Shown here: positions 15,845 through 23,121 of the stretch, piece after piece
Layout: each line of letters starts with the position of its first letter
Position numbering within the stretch: the stretch's first letter is position 1
Assembly (NCBI GenBank): GCA_026400755.1
Contig: JAPLOM010000025.1
Span: 1 to 64,000, forward strand
Length of the DNA stretch: 64,000 nucleotides
Reading direction: 5' to 3'
Source: Alphaproteobacteria bacterium
GTDB taxonomy: Bacteria > Pseudomonadota > Alphaproteobacteria > CADEGL01
The notes under the pieces: generated by a model
What the model was told of the DNA's origin: nothing
Databases searched by the model: none
Seen by the model: the letters and a program-made list of their open reading frames with translations, nothing else
Made by a program: the position numbers and the translations under genes

Positions 15845-16632
15845 TCCGCGCCGACGGGCGCGAGCGGCGGGTGGCGCTGGCTGCGTCGCTGGCGTTTCAT
15901 GTCATTGTCATTGGCGCTCTGATCTGGCTGTTGGTGCCCTCGGCGGATGAGCGCGTGGCCACGGTCACGATCGACGTCACCATTGTCGGGCCGGACGGGA
16001 ACGAGGCGCCTACCCAAACCGGCAACGCACACACCCCGTCCGCCGCACAAGGCGCGCCCAGCCAGCACAAGCCGCCCACAGCCGCCGCGCGGGAAAACCG
16101 GCCGCAAAGCGCGCCGGCCTCGTTGGATTTCCCGCCGCCCCCATCGCCGCCATCGAGCGACGCCGTCATTCCGCCCGCGACACCCGCACCGCCCGAGTCT
16201 TCGTCCGCCCCGGCAACGACCGCCAACGCGCCTCGCGCGGACGGTTTGGCACAGCCAGGCAGCGCGGGACAAACCGGCGCTGCGGGCGCCGCGTCCGCGG
16301 GCAACGGCGATGCCGCATCTGCTGGACAGCCGGGTTCGGGCGAGGGCGACCGCCCGCCGCGCTATAAGTTGGGTTCGGGCTCTACGCCCTACCCGCCCTA
16401 TCCTGTGGTCGCGCGGCGCAATGGCTATCAAGGGCGCGTGGTCGTGCGGCTAGCCGTGGCCGCCGACGGACGCGCGACGGGCGCCGAGGTGCTGGAGAGC
16501 AGCGGTTATGACGTCCTGGACCAATCCGCCGTAGAGACGCTGAGGGCGTGGAAACTGGAGCCCGCGCTAACGGCAGGTAAAGCGGTACCGGGAAGCGTCA
16601 ACGTACCGGTGCGGTTCCGCCTCAGCGGCTGA
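15808..16632 (+). CDS. tonB: TonB energy-transducing protein
   Basis: TonB family protein of about 274 residues. One N-terminal membrane anchor (about residues 22-44, ALAASLAFHVIVIGALIWLL) is followed by a long Pro/Ala/Ser-rich periplasmic spacer (residues ~60-190) and a C-terminal TonB domain with the YPPYP motif, GYQGRVVVRLAVAADG and DVLDQSAVETLRAW. It transmits proton-motive energy to the receptor. ExbB and ExbD are not nearby. The start is uncertain: ATG 15808 or ATG 15817, both inside the end of cbiZ; the longer ORF (15742) is unlikely because it adds a basic stretch before the anchor. Its place in the operon suggests a dedicated B12 TonB. Confidence 0.85.
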   Translation: MCIMLARAFAPLIRADGRERRVALAASLAFHVIVIGALIWLLVPSADERVATVTIDVTIVGPDGNEAPTQTGNAHTPSAAQGAPSQHKPPTAAARENRPQSAPASLDFPPPPSPPSSDAVIPPATPAPPESSSAPATTANAPRADGLAQPGSAGQTGAAGAASAGNGDAASAGQPGSGEGDRPPRYKLGSGSTPYPPYPVVARRNGYQGRVVVRLAVAADGRATGAEVLESSGYDVLDQSAVETLRAWKLEPALTAGKAVPGSVNVPVRFRLSG

Positions 16633-16633
16633 G

Positions 16634-16915
16634 CTAACCGATCTCGACGTCTTCCCAGAAGCCGATCCAATGATCGACCGGCTTCATCGACGCCAACGGC
16701 GCCTCGTACGACCACGCCGCCCGCGCGCTCACCGCCTTGCCCTCGGCCAAGTCGTAGAATTGCACCCCATGCGGGCATTCCAAGTCGTCGGCTGTTTTCG
16801 GCGTGGCGCGCAGCAACTCCATCCGCACGGCGTCGCGCGGGAAATACCGGTAGCCCTCCACTTCGAGCGTATGGTCGCTTTCCGCGACGATCTGTCCCTG
16901 CCAACGCGCCTTCAT
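16634..16915 (-). CDS. DUF427 domain protein
   Basis: A 93-residue protein matching the DUF427 pattern: AESDHTLEVEGYRYFPRDAVRMELL, then TTxDDLECPHG-like (KTADDLECPHGVQFYDL) and AAWSYEAP...VDHWIGFW. The fold is a small beta barrel of unknown biochemical role found widely in bacteria, often as one or two copies. It is convergent with tonB, starting its stop 2 nt after the tonB stop, and lies downstream of the DUF1428 gene on the same strand with a strong hairpin between them, so co-transcription is uncertain. Confidence 0.8.
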   Translation of the reverse strand: MKARWQGQIVAESDHTLEVEGYRYFPRDAVRMELLRATPKTADDLECPHGVQFYDLAEGKAVSARAAWSYEAPLASMKPVDHWIGFWEDVEIG

Positions 16916-16936
16916 GCGCCCGCTCCCCGTTTGGCG

Positions 16937-16968
16937 GCCGGCCTCGCAACTCGCATCGCGAGGCCGGC
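16937..16968 (-). terminator. Strong hairpin between DUF1428 and DUF427 genes
   Basis: An 11-bp perfect stem (GCCGGCCTCGC / GCGAGGCCGGC) with a 10-nt loop lies just after the DUF1428 stop on the minus strand. There is no T run on either side, so it may be a Rho-assisted terminator or an mRNA 3' stabiliser. Confidence 0.45.
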
Positions 16969-16978
16969 ACCGTGGCCG

Positions 16979-17338
16979 TTACATGCTTACTGCGACCTTG
17001 AAGCCGCCATAAATCATACGCTTGCCGTCGAAGGGAATGTTCTTCTTGTCCATCATTGCCGCCAGACGCGGATCCTTCATGACCTTCTTCAGAACCGCAT
17101 CCCGGTGCGTGCGCGACTTGTAGACGATCCAGGAGAAGATCACCGTCTCGCCCGGCTTCTGCTTCACGCTGCGTGGAAAGGACGTCCACTTGCCCATGCT
17201 GACGTCGTCGGCGACGGTTTCATGAAACTCAAGCGCGCCGTGGTCCTTCCAGACCTTTCCCGACTTCTTCGCCATCGCGAGATAGGTTTTGAGTTTCTTC
17301 TTGGAGACGGGAACGATGAAGCCGTCAACGTAGGCCAT
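16979..17338 (-). CDS. DUF1428 domain protein
   Basis: A 119-residue protein of the DUF1428 family (dimeric alpha-beta barrel-like), recognised by MAYVDGFIVPVSKKKLKTY, the HGALEFHETVADDV segment, ETVIFSWIVYKSR and the C-terminal KRMIYGGF. The biochemical role of the family is unknown; in many bacteria members neighbour ArsR-type regulators and SRPBCC proteins. It has a strong SD (GGAGGAAACAAA before ATG) and a promoter with an overlapping palindrome upstream, so it is probably tightly regulated by a repressor not encoded beside it. Confidence 0.85.
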   Translation of the reverse strand: MAYVDGFIVPVSKKKLKTYLAMAKKSGKVWKDHGALEFHETVADDVSMGKWTSFPRSVKQKPGETVIFSWIVYKSRTHRDAVLKKVMKDPRLAAMMDKKNIPFDGKRMIYGGFKVAVSM

Positions 17339-17376
17339 TTTGTTTCCTCCTGAATGTTGCGGTTATGCAGGTCTCT

Positions 17377-17425
17377 ATAGTTAACTTGATAGTTAAGTAT
17401 TAAGGCGGCAATCTATTGGGGTCAA
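17377..17425 (-). promoter_or_regulatory. Promoter with overlapping operator palindrome for the DUF1428 gene
   Basis: On the minus strand TTGACC (plus 17420-17425) and TAATAC (plus 17397-17402) are 17 nt apart, a sigma70-like arrangement. Overlapping the -10 and start region is a palindrome with 10-nt arms and one mismatch (17377-17400), core TTAACT-TGAT-AGTTAA. ATAGTTAA is also repeated directly 12 nt apart. This is the layout of a repressor operator, possibly of the ArsR type (inference from gene context). Confidence 0.65.
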
Positions 17426-17528
17426 CACCGCCCGCCTAGTTAGGGTTCCCCTAGAGAAAAACATTCACGCACGCTGTGACTATCCGGTGACGGTTCCGAT
17501 CCTCGTGCGGTTCTGCTATCTCCAAGGG

Positions 17529-19223
17529 ATGAGCCGCCCCCCGCGCCGTGCCTGGAGAATCCGACCACTTGGCGGTTTGCTCCTCGCCCTCCTGGCCCTT
17601 GTCCTTCCGTCCGAAAGTCACGCGCAAGCGACGCCGCGCGAGCAACTCACCGTCGGCATCACGCAGTTCCCGTCGACCTTCAATCCGATGATCGACGCCA
17701 TGGTGGCCAAGTCCTACATCCTGGGTATGGCGCGCCGGCCCATGATGGCCTTCGACAAGGATTGGAAGCTCGTCTGCATGATGTGCACCGAGATTCCGAC
17801 CTTCGAGAACGGCCGCGCCAAGTTGGAGACGCTGCCGGACGGCAAGAAAGGCGTCGCACTGCGCGTGACAATCGACCCCGCCGCGCGCTGGGGCGACGGC
17901 AAGCCGATCACCGCCGCGGACGTGATCTTCACCTGGGAGGTCGGCAAGAACCCGATGTCGGGGATCAGCAGCGCCGAAGGGTTCCGCCGCATCCTCAAAA
18001 TCGACACCATCGACGAAAAGACCTTCGTCATACATGTCGACCGGGTCACCTTCGATTACAACCACATGACAGGCTTCGACATCCTGCCCGCGCATCTGGA
18101 ACGCGCGGCCTTTGCCGATCCGGCGCAGTACAAGAACAAGACGCTCTACGACACCGACACGACCAATCCCGGCCTCTATGCAGGCCCCTACCGCATCACC
18201 GAAGTGGTGCGCGGCTCGCACGTCGTGCTCGACGAGAATCCGAATTGGTGGGGCAAGAAGCCCGGCTTCAAGCGCATCGTGGTGCGCGTGATCGAGAACA
18301 CCGCGGCGCTGGAGACCAACATCCTTTCCGGCGGCATCGACTACATCGCGGGCGAGCTCGGATTGAGCTTGGATCAGGCTCTGGCCTTCGAGAAGCGGCA
18401 GGGCAAGAAATTCAACATCGTCTACAAGCCCGGCCTGATCTACGAGCATATAGACCTTAACCTCGACAACCCCGTCCTCGCGGACAAGCGCGTGCGCCAC
18501 GCGTTGCTCTATGCGCTGGACCGCCAGGCCATCGACAAGAAGCTGTTCGACGGCAAGCAGGCCGTGGCCAACTCCTTCGTCAATCCGCTGGATTGGATGT
18601 ACGACAAGGACGACAAGACCTACCCCTACGATCCCGCGCGCGCGGCCGCACTTTTGGATGATGCCGGCTGGCGCAAGGGCGCGGGCGGGATGCGCAGCAA
18701 GAACGGCGCAGCACTGCAGTTCGAGATCAATTCGACCGCCGGCAACCGCTCACGCGAGCTGGTCGAGCAGGTGCTGCAGAGCCAATGGCGCGCGGCAGGC
18801 ATCGACGTGAAGATCAGGAACGAGCCGGCCCGCGTCCTGTTCGGCGACACGCTGCGGATGCGTCGCTTCCCCGCCATGGCCATGTTCGCCTGGGTCAGTT
18901 CGCCCGAGAACGTGCCGCGCGCGACCTTGCGCTCGGACGAGATTCCATCGGCGGCAAACAATTACGCCGGCCAGAACTACATGGGCTTCAAGAATGCCGA
19001 GGCAGACAAGCTGATCGACTCGATCGAGGTCGAACTCGACAAGGAGGCGCGGCGCGCCCTCTGGTACAAGCTACAGGCCGTCTACGCTGAAGAGCTGCCT
19101 GTCCTGCCGCTCTATGTCCGCTCGGACGCGTTCATCATGCCGCTGTGGCTTAAGGGCGTGGAACCTACGGGTCATCAATACCCCTCGACGCTGTGGGTCG
19201 AGAACTGGCGCGCGGCCAACTGA
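17529..19223 (+). CDS. Peptide/nickel-type ABC transporter substrate-binding protein
   Basis: SBP_bac_5 (DppA/OppA) periplasmic receptor of 564 residues with a signal peptide (hydrophobic LLLALLALVLP, cleavage near SHA-QA). Characteristic segments are LTVGITQFPSTFNPMID, WGDGKPITAADVIFTWE, NPGLYAGPYRI and DKRVRHALLYALDR. The track ORF begins with an upstream GTG; the ATG at 17529 puts the signal peptide at the start. First of four co-oriented genes (receptor, two permeases, racemase-like). The ligand is not readable: family members bind peptides, opines, nickel-chelates or glutathione. Confidence 0.88.
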   Translation: MSRPPRRAWRIRPLGGLLLALLALVLPSESHAQATPREQLTVGITQFPSTFNPMIDAMVAKSYILGMARRPMMAFDKDWKLVCMMCTEIPTFENGRAKLETLPDGKKGVALRVTIDPAARWGDGKPITAADVIFTWEVGKNPMSGISSAEGFRRILKIDTIDEKTFVIHVDRVTFDYNHMTGFDILPAHLERAAFADPAQYKNKTLYDTDTTNPGLYAGPYRITEVVRGSHVVLDENPNWWGKKPGFKRIVVRVIENTAALETNILSGGIDYIAGELGLSLDQALAFEKRQGKKFNIVYKPGLIYEHIDLNLDNPVLADKRVRHALLYALDRQAIDKKLFDGKQAVANSFVNPLDWMYDKDDKTYPYDPARAAALLDDAGWRKGAGGMRSKNGAALQFEINSTAGNRSRELVEQVLQSQWRAAGIDVKIRNEPARVLFGDTLRMRRFPAMAMFAWVSSPENVPRATLRSDEIPSAANNYAGQNYMGFKNAEADKLIDSIEVELDKEARRALWYKLQAVYAEELPVLPLYVRSDAFIMPLWLKGVEPTGHQYPSTLWVENWRAAN

Positions 19224-19227
19224 CGCC

Positions 19228-20193
19228 ATGGGGCGCTACCTCGCCGGACGGTTGATCCAGACGGCGTTGGTCATGCTGGCCATGTCGCTGGCTGTCTATC
19301 TCTTGATCGGCCTGATGCCTGGCGACCCCATCGACCTGATGGTCTCGGGCGATCCGCGCATCACGGCGGCGGACTCTGAGCGCCTGCGCGCGCTGCACGG
19401 TCTCGACCGCCCCCTGTGGGAACGCTATCTGTCCTGGCTTGGCCCCGCGCTCGGCGGCGATCTGGGCTACTCGCGCCTCCATGCCCAGCCGGTCCTTTCC
19501 GTCCTGATGCCCTATCTCGGCAACACGGCGCTTCTGATGGGACTCAGCTTCGTCCTTGCCGTCGTGCTGGCGTTGCCGCTCGGCATCTGGGCCGCGCGAC
19601 GCGAAGGCGAACCGGTCGATCACGCGATCAACCTGTTCTGCTTCGCGGGCATCTCCGTGCCGCCCTTCTGGCTGGCGCTGCTGTTGATGATGCTGTTCGC
19701 GGTCGCCTTGGGCTGGCTTCCCGCGGGCGGGGTCGAGACGGTGGGCGGCGGCGGATTCTGGGACCGGGCGGTGCATCTGGTTCTGCCCGTCGCGACGCTA
19801 ACCTTGGCCAGTGTCGCGGGCTATGCCCGCTTCATGCGTGCGTCCACCATCGAGGTGCTGCGCCGCGACTTCGTGCGCACGGCGCGCGCCAAGGGCGCAT
19901 CGGAATCCCGCGTCGTCCTGCACCACGTCCTGCGCAACGCGCTTCTGCCCGTCATCACGTTGGTCGCGCTCAACTTCGGGGCCTTGTTCTCCGGCGCGCT
20001 CATCACCGAGACGATGTTTTCGTACCCCGGCATGGGCAAGATGATCTACGACGCGATCATGGCCAACGATTACAACCTGGCGCTGGCGGGGCTCTTGCTG
20101 GCCACGCTGCTGACGCTGCTGGCCAATCTGGCAGCCGACTTAGGTTACGCGGCGCTCGACCCGCGCGTCAGCCTGGAACGGGCGGCCGCCTGA
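19228..20193 (+). CDS. Peptide-type ABC transporter permease (DppB family)
   Basis: Inner-membrane permease of 321 residues starting MGRYLAGRLIQTALVM, the usual DppB N-terminus (a helix, then a periplasmic loop with MPGDPIDLM). The cytoplasmic coupling loop is intact (RRDFVRTARAKGASESRVVLHHVLRNALLPV), and ALITETMFSYPGMGKMIYDAI is the family's conserved C-terminal region. The ATG at 19228, 4 nt after the receptor stop, is preferred over the upstream ORF start, which lies inside the receptor gene. Pairs with the DppC-type permease next door. Confidence 0.92.
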   Translation: MGRYLAGRLIQTALVMLAMSLAVYLLIGLMPGDPIDLMVSGDPRITAADSERLRALHGLDRPLWERYLSWLGPALGGDLGYSRLHAQPVLSVLMPYLGNTALLMGLSFVLAVVLALPLGIWAARREGEPVDHAINLFCFAGISVPPFWLALLLMMLFAVALGWLPAGGVETVGGGGFWDRAVHLVLPVATLTLASVAGYARFMRASTIEVLRRDFVRTARAKGASESRVVLHHVLRNALLPVITLVALNFGALFSGALITETMFSYPGMGKMIYDAIMANDYNLALAGLLLATLLTLLANLAADLGYAALDPRVSLERAAA

Positions 20194-20194
20194 C

Positions 20195-21139
20195 ATGATG
20201 CACGCGCTGACCGCGCCGCTGCTGCGCCACTCCGCCCACACACGCGGCTGGCATCGCTTCCTGGAGCACCGTCCGGCCGCGATCAGCGCGGTGGTGCTGG
20301 CCGTGCTGGTTCTCCTGGCCGCGTGCCAGCCCCTGATCGTCGCGGCCATGGGACATGATCCCGATGCGGTCGATCTCTTGGCCCGTTTCGAGCCGCCATC
20401 CTGGGGCCATTTGCTGGGCACGGACGAGTTGGGGCGCGACGTGTTTCTACGACTGCTCGCGGGCGGACGCGTCTCCCTCTTCGTCGGCGTGATCGCCGCG
20501 CTGATCGGCACCTTCGTCGGCACGCTGGTCGGTATCTGCGCGGGCTACTACGGCGGCCGGATCGATTCGATCCTGATGCGGACGACCGACGCGGTCATCG
20601 CCCTGCCTTTACTGCCGGTGCTGATCGTGGTCGCCGCGATCGACCCGGCGAAATTGGGTATCCCTGAAGCCTGGCGCGGCGGGGATGGCGCGGACCTCAC
20701 CCGCATCGTCGTCATCATCGCGCTGTTCGGCTGGACCACCGTGGCGCGCCTGGTGCGCGGCGCGGCGCTGGCCCTTCGCGAGCAAGAGTTTGTGCGCGCG
20801 GCCACGGCGCTGGGCGCGACACCCTTGCGGATCATGCGCGTCCATCTTCTGCCCAACATGGCTTCGCCCATCATCGTGGCCACCACGTTGTCAGTCGGGC
20901 ACGTCATCCTGTTCGAATCGGTTTTGAGCTTTCTCGGCCTCGGCATCCAGCCGCCGCGCGCGAGCTGGGGCAACATGCTGACCGGCGCACAGGAGCTGAT
21001 CTGGTCGGCGCCCATGCTGGTCGTCTATCCGGGCATGCTGATTTTTGTTACCGTGATGGCCTTCAATTTCCTCGGCGACGGACTGCAACACGCGCTCGAT
21101 CCGCGCGCGACCCGACGCGGAGAACGGAGAACCGCATGA
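20195..21139 (+). CDS. Peptide-type ABC transporter permease (DppC family)
   Basis: A 314-residue permease with the DppC landmarks: HLLGTDELGRDVFLRLLAGGRVSL early in the protein, GYYGGRIDSILMRTTDAVIALPLLPVLI, the coupling loop LREQEFVRAATALGATPLRIMRVHLLPN and a C-terminal FNFLGDGLQHALDPR. It begins 1 nt after the DppB stop. The usual next genes, the ATPases DppD and DppF, are absent; instead a racemase-like gene overlaps its end. It must therefore borrow ATPases from another locus or be encoded with them elsewhere. Confidence 0.92.
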   Translation: MMHALTAPLLRHSAHTRGWHRFLEHRPAAISAVVLAVLVLLAACQPLIVAAMGHDPDAVDLLARFEPPSWGHLLGTDELGRDVFLRLLAGGRVSLFVGVIAALIGTFVGTLVGICAGYYGGRIDSILMRTTDAVIALPLLPVLIVVAAIDPAKLGIPEAWRGGDGADLTRIVVIIALFGWTTVARLVRGAALALREQEFVRAATALGATPLRIMRVHLLPNMASPIIVATTLSVGHVILFESVLSFLGLGIQPPRASWGNMLTGAQELIWSAPMLVVYPGMLIFVTVMAFNFLGDGLQHALDPRATRRGERRTA

Positions 21140-21924
21140 CGATCCCCCGCGAACCCTTCCTGACCCGCAAGACCTGGCCCGACGGCCAGGCCACCGTGGG
21201 CATCCTTCTGCTCGACACGAAATTCCCGCGCGTCTTCGGCGACGGCGGCCAGCCGCTGACGTGGCCCTTCCCCGTGCTGCTGAAGAAGGTCGAGGGCGCC
21301 ACGCCCTTTCGCGTCGTGGACCAACAAGCCGACGGGCTGCTCGATCCCTTCGTGAAGGCGGGCAAGGAGTTGGTCGCCAAGGGCGCCAACGGCATCACCA
21401 CCACCTGCGGCTTCCTGGCCATCTATCAGCGCGAGTTGGCCGAACGGATCGGCGTGCCGGTCGCCGCGTCCAGCGTCATTCAGGTGCCCCTGGTCCAAAA
21501 GCTTCTGCCCGCGAACAAGCGCGTGGCCATCATCACCGCCGATGCGCGCAACTTCACGCCGCGCCATATGGAAGGCGCGGGCGTGCCGGTCGACACGCCC
21601 GTGATTGGCACCGAGAACGGCGAGATCCTGACCCGGGTCTTCACCGACAAGGCAACCGAATACGACTTCGCGCGCTGCGAGGCCGACCTGGTGTCCGCCG
21701 GAAAGCAGATGCTGGAGAAGCATCCGGACGTGGGCGCCTTCGTGCTGGAATGCACCAACATGCCGCCCTTCGCCCCGGCCCTGGCCAAGGCGTTCGGCCT
21801 GCCCGTCTACGACATCTTCACGCTGATCTCGTGGTTTCAGATGGGCCTGCGCCCGACGCCGTTCCCGCGCCAGGAGCATGTCCGCGCGGCCGATTGGCAG
21901 CCCAAGATCAACGCCGCCGAGTAG
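21136..21924 (+). CDS. Aspartate/glutamate racemase-family protein
   Basis: A 262-residue Asp/Glu/hydantoin-racemase superfamily enzyme. The two catalytic cysteines of cofactor-independent racemases are visible in ITTTCGFLA (first half) and ECTNMPPF (second half). N-terminal GILLLDTKFPRVFGDGG and C-terminal YDIFTLISWFQMGL are recognisable blocks of this uncharacterised subgroup. The start overlaps the end of the permease gene by 4 nt, so it belongs to the transporter operon, implying that the imported compound or its product is a chiral amino acid or hydantoin-like molecule. It could also be an arylmalonate decarboxylase- or isomerase-like relative; substrate unknown. Confidence 0.78.
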   Translation: MTIPREPFLTRKTWPDGQATVGILLLDTKFPRVFGDGGQPLTWPFPVLLKKVEGATPFRVVDQQADGLLDPFVKAGKELVAKGANGITTTCGFLAIYQRELAERIGVPVAASSVIQVPLVQKLLPANKRVAIITADARNFTPRHMEGAGVPVDTPVIGTENGEILTRVFTDKATEYDFARCEADLVSAGKQMLEKHPDVGAFVLECTNMPPFAPALAKAFGLPVYDIFTLISWFQMGLRPTPFPRQEHVRAADWQPKINAAE

Positions 21925-21930
21925 CGCCCG

Positions 21931-23088
21931 TCAGACCACGAACAGCTTTCGCTCCAAGGTGTGAAGCGATTCGCAGCCCGTTGCGGTCACGCGGATCGCG
22001 GCCGAGATGCCCACCGCCGCCTTACCCGGAATCTGCAGGAACGGGATCAGGTGGAAGCACATGTTCTCGCGGAACAGGCGCGTGTCGCCCGGCTTGATGT
22101 CCAGAATGTGCCCTTCACCCCAGCCGGGCGTGCAGGCCGTACCGATGCTGTAACCGACGCGGGTGTATTGCGTCGCACCGAACCGGTTGCGCGCGATCAC
22201 CTTGCGCCCTGCCGCGTCGGCATCGCCCGTGGGCACGCCAGGTTTGATCGCGGCTTCCGCCGCCGCCATGGCCTCCAACACCAGCTTTTCCGCGTCGCGC
22301 AGGTCGGCGCTGGGCTCGCCGACCGAGATCGTGCGCATCATCGGCGCGTTATAGCGGTGCACCGTGCCGCCGATCTCGAAGAAGACGCAGTCGCCCTGCT
22401 CGATGCGCCGGTCGCGCCACGTCGCATGGCTGACGAAGGAGCGCGGGCCGGAAACGACGAAGGGCTGCATCGAGCAGTAGTGGCCGCCCGCATGCAGCAT
22501 GCCGCGATAGACCTCGGCCGCGACCTCGTTCTCGGTCGCGCCCGCCTTGACCGCGGAGACGCCCGCGCGGACGCCGCCTTCGCTCGCTCGCGCCGCGCGG
22601 CGGATCATCTCGATCTCGGGCTCCGACTTCACCACGCGGCCTTCCTCGACGATGTGCGAGCAATCGACGAAGGTCGCGTTCGGGCAGCGGGGGAACAGCT
22701 GGTCCTGCTCGCTGGCGCGGAAGAAATAGCTGGAGCGTTCGTAGCCGATCTTTTTGTTCGCCAGGCCGAACTCGCGCAACGCGCCGGCCAGAATCTCCAT
22801 CGGCTCCTGATTGTCCTGGAACGGACGGCTGACCTCGATCCAGGTGTCGGATTCGACCACCGTGTCCTCGGCCGCCCGGGTGCTCATGAACGGCTCGCCC
22901 GCAGCGGGCACCACGAGGCCAGCAAAATACCAGAGGCCTTGCGTCTCGTAGCCGGTCAGGTAGTGGAGATTTTCGGGCGTGGTGACCAACATGGCATCGA
23001 CGCCACGCTTGGCCATACGCTCGCGCAGCTCCTTGAGGCGGCGCTCGTACTCGCCCATGGAAAACGCCAAATCCGTCCGCCGCCGCAT
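21931..23088 (-). CDS. M24-family hydrolase, DoeA/creatinase-like
   Basis: Pita-bread-fold protein of 385 residues with an N-terminal creatinase domain (EYERRLKELRERMAKRGVDAMLVTTPENLHYLTGY) and a C-terminal M24 domain. The metal ligands of true aminopeptidase P are changed: FEIGGTVHRYNAP replaces the usual Asp pair and GYSIGTACTPGWGEG replaces the GHGIG His. This pattern is that of creatinase and ectoine hydrolase (DoeA), not of Xaa-Pro peptidases. It probably hydrolyses a cyclic or amidino C-N bond in a small molecule. It is convergent with the racemase operon and followed on the same strand by an M20 amidohydrolase upstream, which suggests a shared catabolic route. Confidence 0.75.
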   Translation of the reverse strand: MRRRTDLAFSMGEYERRLKELRERMAKRGVDAMLVTTPENLHYLTGYETQGLWYFAGLVVPAAGEPFMSTRAAEDTVVESDTWIEVSRPFQDNQEPMEILAGALREFGLANKKIGYERSSYFFRASEQDQLFPRCPNATFVDCSHIVEEGRVVKSEPEIEMIRRAARASEGGVRAGVSAVKAGATENEVAAEVYRGMLHAGGHYCSMQPFVVSGPRSFVSHATWRDRRIEQGDCVFFEIGGTVHRYNAPMMRTISVGEPSADLRDAEKLVLEAMAAAEAAIKPGVPTGDADAAGRKVIARNRFGATQYTRVGYSIGTACTPGWGEGHILDIKPGDTRLFRENMCFHLIPFLQIPGKAAVGISAAIRVTATGCESLHTLERKLFVV

Positions 23089-23121
23089 GGGCGTTCTCCC
23101 CGTCGCCAGATCAGAAAGTGG

